Numbered from the stretch's first letter, positions 1-7,800 are shown. The stretch is 64,000 nucleotides of DNA from Bacillota bacterium (GCA_023511485.1 JAIMBH010000015.1:1-64000), one strand, 5' to 3'. The notes: generated by a model not told the origin, from the letters alone. Program-made: numbers and translations.

Positions 1-263
1 TCATTGTAGTTGTAACCGTCAACGCCTAAGGTGTATGGGCTGTTCCAGGTTCCGTACGGGTGGACGCTACTGGTAGCACCGGGGTACAGCCTGACCGATG
101 AACCCTGCACCTTCTCGTTGTAGTCCTTGCCGCTTAGGTCATACTCATTAGCAACGATATTACCCTTACCATCTGCTGGAGGGTTCTCCTGCTTGGCTAC
201 TGCTAGGCTGGTCATGGCAAAGAGAAACGCTATAGCCATCAGGATGACTAAACCTTTTTTCAT
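1..263 (-). CDS. Secreted multiheme c-type cytochrome, N-terminal part (cut by window edge)
   Basis: The first 87 codons of a gene on the minus strand run off the left end of the window. The ATG at 261-263 is preceded by a strong AGGAGGTG ribosome site 8 nt away; an in-frame GTG at 270-272 lies inside that site and is not a credible start. Residues 1-23 form a signal peptide (MKK, hydrophobic core, then AVA-KQ). The mature part is nearly the same as the start of the multiheme cytochrome at 3718-5178: both have QENPPADGKGNI and an identical stretch beginning at SSVHPYGTWNSPYTL. No CXXCH lies in the visible part because the first one in the paralogue falls further in. By homology with that neighbour it is a secreted multiheme cytochrome, probably for electron transfer outside the membrane. 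It forms a tandem duplication with that gene. Confidence 0.8.
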   Translation of the reverse strand, partial: MKKGLVILMAIAFLFAMTSLAVAKQENPPADGKGNIVANEYDLSGKDYNEKVQGSSVRLYPGATSSVHPYGTWNSPYTLGVDGYNYN

Positions 264-567
264 CTTTTTCACCTCCTTTCGTTTTAAAGTAAGCCTATCC
301 TATACGGCATAGTAAGGTTAACCTTTGCTATGCATAAAAGGTTGGTCAAAGGGTATTTTAAAAGGTATTTTTATTCAGTTATCAAAGAACTAGTATAGTT
401 ATTGTGCTAACAATCACTAAGTATAGCAATTAAGTATAGCAATCTATTGCCTTATACTAATAGAACAACGCTATTGGTAGGCCGCCATGCTTTAGCGCCT
501 AAAAAGAACCGATACAGTTTAAGGAGCGATGGATTAAGCTAAGCAGCAACAGGTGTGGTGGCTTAGC

Positions 568-585
568 TTGTTTAGTAATTCACAA
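568..585 (-). promoter_or_regulatory. Candidate Rex-like operator upstream of cytochrome gene
   Basis: The + strand reads TTGTTTA-GTAA-TTCACAA. On the gene's strand this is TTGTGAA-N4-TAAACAA, one perfect and one imperfect half of the Rex consensus TTGTGAA-N4-TTCACAA. The same pattern, with the same preceding GC bases, occurs at 5426-5443 upstream of the paralogous cytochrome gene, with different spacer bases (GTAA versus TACG), as expected of a conserved operator. A Rex-like gene lies at 21961-22632. Confidence 0.45.
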
Positions 586-736
586 TTAGAGTATAGCAAG
601 CGCATTGCCGTATGTCAAAGGTAAAATTAGGAAAATTACGAAATATTAAGATTTGAGCCTCTATGGTAAAAATCAACCTAGCACTAGTAGCAGGTAGGGT
701 GCATTGTTTTACAAATAAGCAAGCGTAACTTTATAG

Positions 737-755
737 TATGCCCCCAGGGGGTATA
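737..755. promoter_or_regulatory. GC-tract palindrome, CsoR/CstR-like operator candidate
   Basis: TATGCCCCC-A-GGGGGTATA is an almost perfect inverted repeat of the C-tract/G-tract type bound by CsoR/RcnR-family repressors. A related site (TACCCC-CTA-GGGGTA) lies at 5262-5276 upstream of the second cytochrome gene. No csoR gene is in the window, so the assignment rests on motif shape alone. Confidence 0.4.
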
Positions 756-1023
756 TAAGTGTATAGTGCTAGCAATTATTACTATTGTTATAGTTATGAT
801 AGTTAATTTATAGCATAAAATAATCATCTAACAATAATTAGCGTAGGTAATAACCGCATGTTAGATATAGGTATTTATAATAATAATGGGGTTTCCCAAG
901 TTCTGTAAAGCTGTGGTGTTACAAGAATGGCGTTGGAACAGACAAATTCCCAGCAAGCTTACGGTGGGTATTTTGGCGGCAAGGAATGCAAATTATACCC
1001 CGTAGTGTAAGGGCAGGTCTGTT

Positions 1024-2778
1024 TTAGAAAAAGCCGTTTGCGCCCTGATCAAAGAACTCAATATGGTTTCTGGGGGCAACAAATTCAAGAATTGGGCGGT
1101 CATCGGTATTTATAGGGATAGGCTTACCGCTGGGAAGTGTCCCGCAGACGAGTTTGCGGACTGCCGATGGATCGGCGAAGAAGCTAAACTGAAGCTGATC
1201 AAACGATAATCTACTTTGGGAAGCCTCCCGCACAGCTCTCTCGATTTCTTTAACGTTAAGGTTTCTGTCTCCATTTACGCCAACAAGCATGACGTCTTGT
1301 GCCTCATTTGCCCCATAGTTGGCTCCCCAGACATACGTCTGCGGAAATACTGAGGAGAAAGTTTTAAACATCATAAGCATATCTTCGTTCTTCATGATAT
1401 ACCGGGGGATCCACTGGCAATAGACGCCTCCATTGTTGAGTCGTTTGGCGGCAAGCTCAAAGAACTCTTTTGTAAAAAGGTGAGACACATGGGTTGAGAC
1501 AGGATAACTTGGCTCAGAAGTTATGACGTCATATTTTTTATCGGTTACAAAAAGATAGTTCCGCGCATCGTTAAAGAAAAGCTGCACCCGGCGGTTTTTC
1601 TCGACAGAGTCGCCAACAAAATAGCGCGATGCTTGAAGAACCGATCTATTTATCTCAACTATGTCGACCCGGACACCAGGCTCAGAAAGAGCGGCATGCG
1701 CAGTCAGGCCGGTACCAAGCCCGATTACAAGCACGGATTTAGCGCCCCTTGTGCTCATAATCGGGATGAGTGCAAGAAGCGATGTGACCTGGCGGTCGTA
1801 TTGTGTGTTGGATCCCTCAATTTTTCCATCGTTTACAAGAGACCTCTCACCGCCTGGTACTTCAAAGACAGAAACCCGACCATGAATGTCGTCGGCAAAG
1901 AAAAGGGTATTAATGTTTTTCATATACTCTTTATATTCATCATACGTTTGGTAATCTGCAATGCGGTAAAAGTTATGAGTGATTGCCGGCTGGTGGATTG
2001 CTGCTGCAGAAGTTCCTACAATAACCAGGATAGCGGCTCCGGCCATAAAAGATCTCCTGGCGACGGATGATTTTGAGACGATGATCATTGTCAGCGAGAC
2101 GAAAAGATTTAAGCCCGCCGCAACAAAGGTAGTTCCTTTTATGCCGATTAAAGGAATCAGCAAAAATCCAGAGCCCAAAGAACCGATAATTGAGCCTACC
2201 GTGTTGATCGAATAGACATTACCTACATCATTGCCAAGTTCTTCGATAGAGGCAGTATTAATTTTTGCAACGACTGGAAAGGTCGCGCCCATAAATGTTG
2301 TTGGGATGAGCATAATAAGAAACGATAGAAGCAACTGGAAGAAGAAGAATAAAAAGAAGCCAGGCCTTGTAGTGTTGTAGACAAAAAAGTACAGCGTTGG
2401 AAGCACTTGAATCAGCGGTATTGTAAGCAGACCAAATATCGCTATGCCAAGTTCAAGCTTACCAAACAAAGCAAAAAGATTCTTGCTTTTATCTGCCCAT
2501 CTGCCACCGGCAAACGCACCCAGAGAAAGTCCAGACATAAAAGCGGTAAGCATCATGGAAACCGCATAAACCGTCGAACCGAAAATCAGTGAGAGCTCTC
2601 TCGTCCAGATCACCTCGTAAATGAGAGCTGCCATTCCCGAGAATGCGAATGCAAATACCGCTGTTTTACGGGCACGGGCGGTTGCTGTTTTTTGTTTATC
2701 AGCAGCTTGCCTGACTGCTATTTCTTTAATGGAGGGCTTTGGTCTTGATGATTTGCTTTTCGTATGTAACTTTGCCAA
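1024..2778 (-). CDS. Fused membrane (MFS-like) / spermidine synthase-like protein
   Basis: 584 aa. The N-terminal half (about 40-275) has seven or more hydrophobic segments resembling a transporter-type membrane domain. The C-terminal half (about 300-560) is a spermidine synthase-type Rossmann domain with the nucleotide-binding loop GLGTGLTAH, the acidic VEIN after the next strand, and a YDVITSEPSYP motif where aminopropyltransferases have the catalytic DS/DP loop. Members of this fused family are usually annotated as polyamine aminopropyltransferases, but the substrate is unproven and a methyltransferase-like role is possible. The start is TTG at 2776-2778 behind AAGGAGGTG at 9 nt spacing; no upstream ATG competes. 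It stands between cytochrome genes on the same strand but is separated by 230 bases from the next one upstream. Confidence 0.8.
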   Translation of the reverse strand: MAKLHTKSKSSRPKPSIKEIAVRQAADKQKTATARARKTAVFAFAFSGMAALIYEVIWTRELSLIFGSTVYAVSMMLTAFMSGLSLGAFAGGRWADKSKNLFALFGKLELGIAIFGLLTIPLIQVLPTLYFFVYNTTRPGFFLFFFFQLLLSFLIMLIPTTFMGATFPVVAKINTASIEELGNDVGNVYSINTVGSIIGSLGSGFLLIPLIGIKGTTFVAAGLNLFVSLTMIIVSKSSVARRSFMAGAAILVIVGTSAAAIHQPAITHNFYRIADYQTYDEYKEYMKNINTLFFADDIHGRVSVFEVPGGERSLVNDGKIEGSNTQYDRQVTSLLALIPIMSTRGAKSVLVIGLGTGLTAHAALSEPGVRVDIVEINRSVLQASRYFVGDSVEKNRRVQLFFNDARNYLFVTDKKYDVITSEPSYPVSTHVSHLFTKEFFELAAKRLNNGGVYCQWIPRYIMKNEDMLMMFKTFSSVFPQTYVWGANYGANEAQDVMLVGVNGDRNLNVKEIERAVREASQSRLSFDQLQFSFFADPSAVRKLVCGTLPSGKPIPINTDDRPILEFVAPRNHIEFFDQGANGFF

Positions 2779-2935
2779 TCACTAACACCTCCTTGCGTGC
2801 ATGAAGTTATAAAAAATGCAAAAAAACGGCTGCTCTGCCTTTATGCAAACGGTGTTTCTGCAACAAAACAATGCTTTCGCAGAAGAGATTTGAAATACTT
2901 AAGCAAGCCAAGCCACCGCCAGATGCAGAATAGGA

Positions 2936-2958
2936 GAGGCCCGTACGATACGGGCCTC
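2936..2958 (-). terminator. Hairpin downstream of the cytochrome gene, possible terminator
   Basis: A perfect 10-bp inverted repeat (GAGGCCCGTA / TACGGGCCTC) with a 3-base loop lies about 50 bases past the stop of the minus-strand gene at 3007. The stem is strong, but there is only a weak T-rich tail on either strand, so termination is likely but not certain. Confidence 0.5.
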
Positions 2959-3006
2959 TGTTATCCCTTGCCTCTTTGTTTGCAATCCTTTGTAAGTTAG
3001 TAAACG

Positions 3007-3708
3007 CTACGGTAATCCTCTTAGGATTACATCATCGTACTTGTCATCAGCAGTAGTGCCTGGCGTGTCGGTATGTCCTTCTACGCCTGCTCCACCGCCA
3101 GCCCAAGTGGTCGGGTTGTGACAATCCAGACAGACGCTGTCAATATCATGCGTCTTGGCGTTTAGGCCGCCAAACTGTCTGATCTGATTTGGTCCAATGG
3201 CCTGTGATGTTCCGTCGGTGTTGCCGACTACATCGATACCGAATAGATCGTCCTTGAGCATCATGTAACCAAGGGTTCGGTGTGGCCAGCTGAGACCATC
3301 ATCAGAACAGGTAGACGAAGACACGCCCGGATTAGTTCTCCAGTCGCTTCCTGGAGCACCCCAATTAACTTTGCGGGATACTTTGATGATTTGGGTCTTG
3401 AGGTTTGTATCGCTGTAAGCTAACGAGATATCGTTGACCGGGTCGCCATTAGCGTTTCTTGTCAGATTATACATCGTATAGGCTTTGTACTGAGTGTGGT
3501 TCGGATCGCCCATCGCCATCATGAAGAACTGCGTAATGTCGGTCCGGGTGTTATCCGCTGCTTCAGCCTCTTGCTCCTGCTTCGTTAGCGCCAGAGATGG
3601 ATTGACACCGCCACTTGTATTATGGCATCCACCACAGCCGCTTGAACCTCTGTGGCAGTTACGGCATCTCGGGCCGCCCAATTGGTCATCCTCCGGATTA
3701 AACCTCAT
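3007..3708 (-). CDS. C-terminal part of multiheme cytochrome, in frame after a TGA
   Basis: 233 aa if read from the ATG at 3706-3708. It contains three CXXCH heme-binding motifs (CRNCH, CGGCH, CLDCH). It is in the same frame as the upstream ORF 3718-5178, the two being separated only by TGA (3718-3720) and three sense codons (Ser-Arg-Ser). The ATG has no ribosome-binding site and the product would have no signal peptide, although heme c attachment happens outside the cytoplasm. I therefore read it as the second half of one heptaheme protein rather than an independent gene. Readthrough, recoding, recent pseudogenisation or a sequence error are all possible. Confidence 0.7.
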   Translation of the reverse strand: MRFNPEDDQLGGPRCRNCHRGSSGCGGCHNTSGGVNPSLALTKQEQEAEAADNTRTDITQFFMMAMGDPNHTQYKAYTMYNLTRNANGDPVNDISLAYSDTNLKTQIIKVSRKVNWGAPGSDWRTNPGVSSSTCSDDGLSWPHRTLGYMMLKDDLFGIDVVGNTDGTSQAIGPNQIRQFGGLNAKTHDIDSVCLDCHNPTTWAGGGAGVEGHTDTPGTTADDKYDDVILRGLP

Positions 3709-3717
3709 GCTGCGGCT

Positions 3718-5178
3718 TCAGTGCCTGACGTTGGAGTCGTGGCCATATGCTATGTCGTAGTTGCCTTTCCAGTTATCGCCTGCATTGCCCTGGTTTCTAA
3801 GGGCACGATCCTCGCTGTACTGCGGAGCCTGTATGGTGTGGAAGCCAGAGTTGCCGTCATGGCAGTCAGTACAGAACTCATCAAGTATGAGAGATCTGCA
3901 GAACGGGTTCCTTACAGTGTAACCATAGTTCTGATTTGCAGGCGGCATTCCCGGCCCGAACTGCTCATCCCAGAGGCTCGCGCTTCCGACCGGGTTGTTC
4001 CAGTCTGTCGGAACCTTGTTGATCGGGTAAGCGGTATCGGTGTCAAACTCATAGAGTTTGTCGGTTACGGCGTCTGGAATCTCCTGACCAGCAGTAATTG
4101 TTATGTCCGGGTCGCGTCTGTAGCCACCGCCGATATCAATGGTTCCCATTGGCGCTGTTAAGCCAAGTGGGTCGTAAGTTGTAATCGGGCTTTGAACCGT
4201 TACGTTGGTATTCTGCGACATCTCGCGATCCGGGTCTTTGATGAGTAGCCAGCTACCGGCCAGATAATATGGTTTTGCCTTTGGCAATGAGATGCCAAGA
4301 GCCGGTACGAGATATGCGCCCCTCGCTAGTTTGCTCGGGTCATCGCCGGCGAACCCTTTTCCGCCGGAAGTAAACATATCATGTCCGGGGTTACCGATAT
4401 TGTAAACTGCGCCGTTCTCAGTATCTACAATCGATGCGATCGGGTTACCGTTCTGGTCAAACCCCATGATTCTCTGCGGGTTAGCATGCGGGCTGTGGCA
4501 GTCAAAGCAAGAGAATCCACCGATCCAGTAGTTTGGAGTATATGCTGGATAGGTATCATCTGGAGCTTTCCACTTACCGTTATCGATACCAAAGCCCATG
4601 GTGTGACCGACGTTGTACTCAGTTGTGTAGTTATCGTCGTTGTCCATCTGGATGTTAAAACCAGAGCCGGCTCCTGTGCCGTGACACCAATCACATGCTT
4701 CATAGCGGGAATCGCCTCTTGTTAACTTGAACTTACCGGCCGCACGGTGAACCGCGTGGCACTCACGGCACCTGTGGGTAGAGGTGAGGTAACCACCGTG
4801 TGGACCTGAAGTAAAGACAGCCTGAGATGCGTTGGTGATGTCTCCAGGGGTACCGTCTTTGTTTACCAGAGTACCGTTATCGGTATAATCCTGGGCGTCA
4901 TTGTAGTTGTAACCGTCAACGCCTAAGGTGTATGGGCTGTTCCAGGTTCCGTACGGGTGGACGCTACTGGTAGCGCCAGCATAAACCTGATCTACTCCAT
5001 CGATTGTCACAGTTGCGCCCTGAGACCTCTGGGCCCAATCCTTGCCGCTTAGACTATAGTCATTGGCACGGATATTACCTTTACCATCGGCCGGAGGGTT
5101 TTCCTGAGCGGCGATTGCTATACTGGTCATGGCAAAAACAAGCAATATAGCCGTCATCAAAATCAAGGCCTTTTTCAT
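3718..5178 (-). CDS. Secreted multiheme c-type cytochrome, N-terminal part (interrupted by TGA)
   Basis: 486 aa to the TGA. The signal peptide covers about residues 1-24 (MKKALILM.. core, cleavage near AIA-AQE). Four CXXCH motifs follow (CRECH, CDWCH, CFDCH, CTDCH), interspersed with distal-type His residues; with the continuation at 3007-3708 the total is seven hemes in 722 coded residues. Long Gly/Asn/Asp/Pro-rich stretches between hemes suggest a large secreted protein rather than a small periplasmic carrier. The ATG at 5176-5178 is chosen because AGGAGGTG lies 8 nt upstream; the in-frame GTG at 5185-5187 overlaps that site. The gene is a tandem paralogue of the one at 1-263, including 77 identical bases. 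The likely role is extracellular or cell-surface electron transfer; the partner is unknown. Confidence 0.8.
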   Translation of the reverse strand: MKKALILMTAILLVFAMTSIAIAAQENPPADGKGNIRANDYSLSGKDWAQRSQGATVTIDGVDQVYAGATSSVHPYGTWNSPYTLGVDGYNYNDAQDYTDNGTLVNKDGTPGDITNASQAVFTSGPHGGYLTSTHRCRECHAVHRAAGKFKLTRGDSRYEACDWCHGTGAGSGFNIQMDNDDNYTTEYNVGHTMGFGIDNGKWKAPDDTYPAYTPNYWIGGFSCFDCHSPHANPQRIMGFDQNGNPIASIVDTENGAVYNIGNPGHDMFTSGGKGFAGDDPSKLARGAYLVPALGISLPKAKPYYLAGSWLLIKDPDREMSQNTNVTVQSPITTYDPLGLTAPMGTIDIGGGYRRDPDITITAGQEIPDAVTDKLYEFDTDTAYPINKVPTDWNNPVGSASLWDEQFGPGMPPANQNYGYTVRNPFCRSLILDEFCTDCHDGNSGFHTIQAPQYSEDRALRNQGNAGDNWKGNYDIAYGHDSNVRH

Positions 5179-5261
5179 CTTTTTCACCTCCTTTCATAGT
5201 GAAGTAAGCTTGAAAATCTGCAAGAGGTGGAAGAATTTATGCTGCTAGATAGTCTCCACAT

Positions 5262-5285
5262 TACCCCCTAGGGGTATACCCTAGG
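5262..5285. promoter_or_regulatory. GC-tract palindrome, CsoR/CstR-like operator candidate
   Basis: TACCCC-CTA-GGGGTA (5262-5276) runs into a second overlapping half (TATACCCTAGG, 5275-5285). It lies about 85 bases upstream of the cytochrome ATG at 5178, within reach of its promoter. It matches the TACCC..GGGTA shape of CsoR-family operators and resembles the site at 737-755. Confidence 0.45.
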
Positions 5286-5425
5286 CGAAAAAAATTTGTA
5301 GTCTTTTACGACAAATCGCTAATTAGAGCTTTTACACGCCAAGGGATTACTTAGGTCTCTTTATATTATATTTTTGTCAAGGAGCAGGTAGGCAAAGGGT
5401 GGCTTGGTGTTTCGTTTTGCCCAGC

Positions 5426-5443
5426 TTGTTTATACGTTCACAA
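5426..5443 (-). promoter_or_regulatory. Candidate Rex-like operator upstream of cytochrome gene
   Basis: The + strand reads TTGTTTA-TACG-TTCACAA, preceded by AGC as at 568-585. It lies 248 bases upstream of the ATG at 5178. The arms are identical to the first site and only the four spacer bases differ. Confidence 0.45.
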
Positions 5444-5586
5444 TCTAAACCTATCCCATAATTACATAGAAGTCAAGCGATTATTGAAAAAATTTTCACA
5501 TTCTTTTCCAGCTCTTGCATGCAGCCCTGGCTAATGAAAGACGAGGTGATATTCAAGGCCATTTGGGAAGGAAAGCACGAAAAAGA

Positions 5587-5615
5587 AAAAGCGGGCCCTT
5601 TATGCCCGCTTTTTA
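5587..5615 (-). terminator. Rho-independent terminator of the NHL-repeat gene
   Basis: An 11-base inverted repeat (AAAAAGCGGGC / GCCCGCTTTTT) with a 7-base loop, followed on the minus strand by a T-rich tail (TTTTTCTTTTTC). It lies 10 bases past the stop at 5625. Confidence 0.9.
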
Positions 5616-5624
5616 GCTTTAGGT

Positions 5625-7091
5625 CTAGTTGTGCAAAAGGACGCTCTTTTCATCCTCCTGCACGTCGTATTTTTCAATAAATTCTTTGTAGCTTATCATC
5701 TTAGGCGGTTTTTTACCGTTTTCCTCTAAGATCTCACGCACTTTACTATCTTCAAATGCAAGCGTAAATGAATCAAACTTTATCTTCTCAAAAAACCTCT
5801 TCCTGGCCAGCACGAGAAAGCTTGCGGTGTTCTCTTCAACTCCATATTTTTCCATTAGTTTTTCGATTTCGTCTTTTGAGTACTTTCTTACGTTTGCTAT
5901 GTCAACAAACTTTAACGTGTCTTCCTCATAATCTGCAAACCTGTCGAATACTTCCTGGCTTACCTGGATATTTTTTGCAACCTGGGTTAGAAGCCTTAGC
6001 TTTTGATCGGAAATGACGAGCTCAACGAAGTCCTCATTGGCGATAAACTTCTTGCGGCGCAGCAAGAGCATCAGAAGCGGTATGAAAAGCAGCACCCACC
6101 ACGGGAAGTTATCAAATGGACTCTCTTCCCCAGGAATAGTAAGCTTTACTACCTGGACTCGGTCGTTAAACTTATCTGCGATTGCAAACGTCTTGTTGCC
6201 GAGGTAACAGATACCATCCGGCATGTTAAACTGTCCCTCAAGGTTACCCGAACTTCCACCAAACTTGGCTATCTCTTTGCCCCTAGTGTTATAAACCTTG
6301 ATTGCATAGTCAAAGGCATCTACCACATACAGGCGGTCTTTTTCGTCTATTGCCATACCAGCTGGGAGGTTCAGGCCCTTCTTTGGGTCGAGAACACCTT
6401 TTGGCGGGTTACCTCTTATCCAGAGGACATCACCTTTTTTGTTAAGACAGACTAACCGCGTATTGTTGGTGTCTGATACGAATATATTCCCATGGCTATC
6501 AACGCATATGCCATGGGCGTAGTCGAAGCCGCCTACCATTCGGCTTCTAGCACCCCAGGTATCGAGTATCTTTCCGTCAAGGCTTAGAATCGCGATCGGG
6601 CCAAAAGTTGTTAGGTAGACGCGGTCTTTGGCAACAACCGGTTGTACCGGAGACATGAGTGTAGTCTCGCTTATGTACTTACCCTGAAGGTTAAAGATAA
6701 CCAACCGGAAACGCGCCCTATCTGCGACATAGACACGGTTTCTCTGGGCATCAACAGCAATCCCTAATGGACCGCGCAGCGAGCCCGGCGCCATGCCGCG
6801 GCTTCCAAAAGAGCGCACATAGTTGCCATTTCTATCAAAGACGACGACTTTGCCCCTACTGGGTAGAGTGACATATATGTTGCCCTTACCATCGGTTGCA
6901 ACTCCTGTTGGTCTTTTTAGTAGCTCATCTGGCCGGTCGCCCCAACCATAGATGCTGAAAAGATGGGTCATGCCTTCGCTTTGCACCTTTTCAGTCGAGT
7001 TGTTTAATACATAGAAGTAAAAGAATATAAGGAGTCCTAGCGTCAGCAGTAATATTGTTACCAGGATTATCAGTGTTCTAGTTCTAACCAA
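5625..7091 (-). CDS. Membrane-anchored NHL-repeat (six-bladed beta-propeller) protein
   Basis: 488 aa. An N-terminal membrane anchor (about 7-28) is followed by NHL-type propeller repeats (about 40-315) with recurring patterns such as PTGVATDGKGNIYV, PLGIAVDAQRNRVYV, AHGICVDSHGNIFVSD and PAGMAIDEKDRLYVVD. A second membrane segment (about 328-345, WWVLLFIPLLMLLL, then RRKK) leads to a charged helical cytoplasmic tail of about 140 residues. So the propeller faces outward and the tail inward. NHL propellers usually bind proteins or carbohydrate; this one often-type neighbour of multiheme cytochromes has no assigned function. The start is TTG at 7089-7091 with AGGAGG about 6 nt upstream. The TPR gene upstream (7138) is probably in the same operon, 46 bases away. 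Confidence 0.8.
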   Translation of the reverse strand: MVRTRTLIILVTILLLTLGLLIFFYFYVLNNSTEKVQSEGMTHLFSIYGWGDRPDELLKRPTGVATDGKGNIYVTLPSRGKVVVFDRNGNYVRSFGSRGMAPGSLRGPLGIAVDAQRNRVYVADRARFRLVIFNLQGKYISETTLMSPVQPVVAKDRVYLTTFGPIAILSLDGKILDTWGARSRMVGGFDYAHGICVDSHGNIFVSDTNNTRLVCLNKKGDVLWIRGNPPKGVLDPKKGLNLPAGMAIDEKDRLYVVDAFDYAIKVYNTRGKEIAKFGGSSGNLEGQFNMPDGICYLGNKTFAIADKFNDRVQVVKLTIPGEESPFDNFPWWVLLFIPLLMLLLRRKKFIANEDFVELVISDQKLRLLTQVAKNIQVSQEVFDRFADYEEDTLKFVDIANVRKYSKDEIEKLMEKYGVEENTASFLVLARKRFFEKIKFDSFTLAFEDSKVREILEENGKKPPKMISYKEFIEKYDVQEDEKSVLLHN

Positions 7092-7137
7092 CTTATGCCT
7101 CCTAGCTGTGAAGCGCCGATAATGTTATTTATTGTTT

Positions 7138-7800
7138 TTACTTATTGTTCTTTGTAGAGTTTTTGTTTAAATTCTTTGCCTCTAGTTCTTCAATTGCTCG
7201 TTGAGCCTCAGCATGGTCGGGTATAAATCTTAACGCCTCATCATATTCCTTCAATGCAAGGTCGTACTTGCCAAGACCTTCATACGCTTTACCCAGCTCA
7301 TAATGAGCATCCGCGCTACTATCCATCCTTTGCAGTGCCCTTGTGAGGCAAGCAACTGCTTGGTTGTAATCCTTTCTCTTATTCATTATAACGCCAAGGT
7401 CATACCAGGCCAGCTCATTTCTAAGCTCGGTAACCCTTAACTCTTCTTTCAGTTCTTTAATGGCATTGCTTTCCTGGTTTAAATCCTTATATATCTGAGC
7501 CAATGTGTAGTGAAGCATCGGTGCGGCAGGCTGTAGGTCTATAGCTTTTTTTAGGTGCCCTATCGCATCCTGGGTTCTGTTTAAATCGGCTTCTGCCTTG
7601 GCAAGCCTGAAAAGATAGTCCGGGTTTTTTGGGTTCTTAGCAACCAAGGCCTTTGCGACATCATATGCTTGTTCGGCCGGGTTTCGGGGTTTAGAGCTAG
7701 CGAAAAAGACATCCTTTAGCATCAATCCAAGTATGATTATAATTCCAAGGGTTAAGAGGATTGTTAGGTAGATCAATACCTTTCTTAGGTTGCCTTCCAT
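7138..7800 (-). CDS. Membrane-anchored TPR-repeat protein
   Basis: 220 aa. One N-terminal membrane segment (about 8-28) is followed by four to five tetratricopeptide repeats from about residue 45, e.g. PDYLFRLAKAEADLNR, MLHYTLAQIYKDLNQ, ADAHYELGKAYEGLGKYDLA and LKEYDEALRFIPDHAEA. TPRs scaffold protein complexes, so this is a candidate assembly factor for the membrane/heme proteins around it. The ATG at 7798-7800 is preferred, with AAGGAAG about 5 nt upstream; a TTG 15 bases earlier would put the ribosome site inside the gene. It is followed by the NHL gene on the same strand. Confidence 0.8.
   Translation of the reverse strand: MEGNLRKVLIYLTILLTLGIIIILGLMLKDVFFASSKPRNPAEQAYDVAKALVAKNPKNPDYLFRLAKAEADLNRTQDAIGHLKKAIDLQPAAPMLHYTLAQIYKDLNQESNAIKELKEELRVTELRNELAWYDLGVIMNKRKDYNQAVACLTRALQRMDSSADAHYELGKAYEGLGKYDLALKEYDEALRFIPDHAEAQRAIEELEAKNLNKNSTKNNK

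Larger units (their letters stand above)
264..1023. other. 760-base intergenic leader/regulatory region
   Basis: No gene is supported here. The region is the upstream side of the minus-strand cytochrome at 1-263 and the downstream side of the synthase at 1024. It holds three regulatory candidates listed separately or in findings: an imperfect inverted repeat at 307-333 (GCATAG..CTATGC around a perfect AAGGTTAACCTT core at 314-325), a Rex-like site at 568-585, and a GC-tract palindrome at 737-755. The short word AGTATAGCAA recurs near 420, 434 and 592. I see no convincing sigma-70 promoter. Confidence 0.5.
5188..5586. other. Intergenic regulatory region upstream of cytochrome gene
   Basis: About 400 bases without a gene between the cytochrome start and the NHL-gene terminator. 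It contains the CsoR-like palindrome (5262-5285) and the Rex-like site (5426-5443). On the minus strand an AT-rich stretch around 5360-5380 includes TTGACA and TATAAT words, but their spacing does not fit a standard sigma-70 promoter. Confidence 0.5.

Noticed and set aside
3718-3720. Genome-wide reassignment of UGA to a sense codon
   Set aside because: feoB (11568-11570) and the gene ending at 42726 terminate with TGA at family-typical lengths, and highly conserved genes in the window have no internal TGA.
3690-3720. Selenocysteine with a SECIS hairpin after the TGA
   Set aside because: Only a 4-bp stem is visible in the expected window and no conserved loop; not enough to call a SECIS, so it is kept only as one hypothesis.
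5176-5187. GTG starts just upstream of ATG at this gene and at rex, dnaJ, clpB, grpE and the partial cytochrome
   Set aside because: In each case the GTG is part of the AGGTG/AGGAGGTG ribosome site itself, and the downstream ATG or TTG has normal spacing from it.
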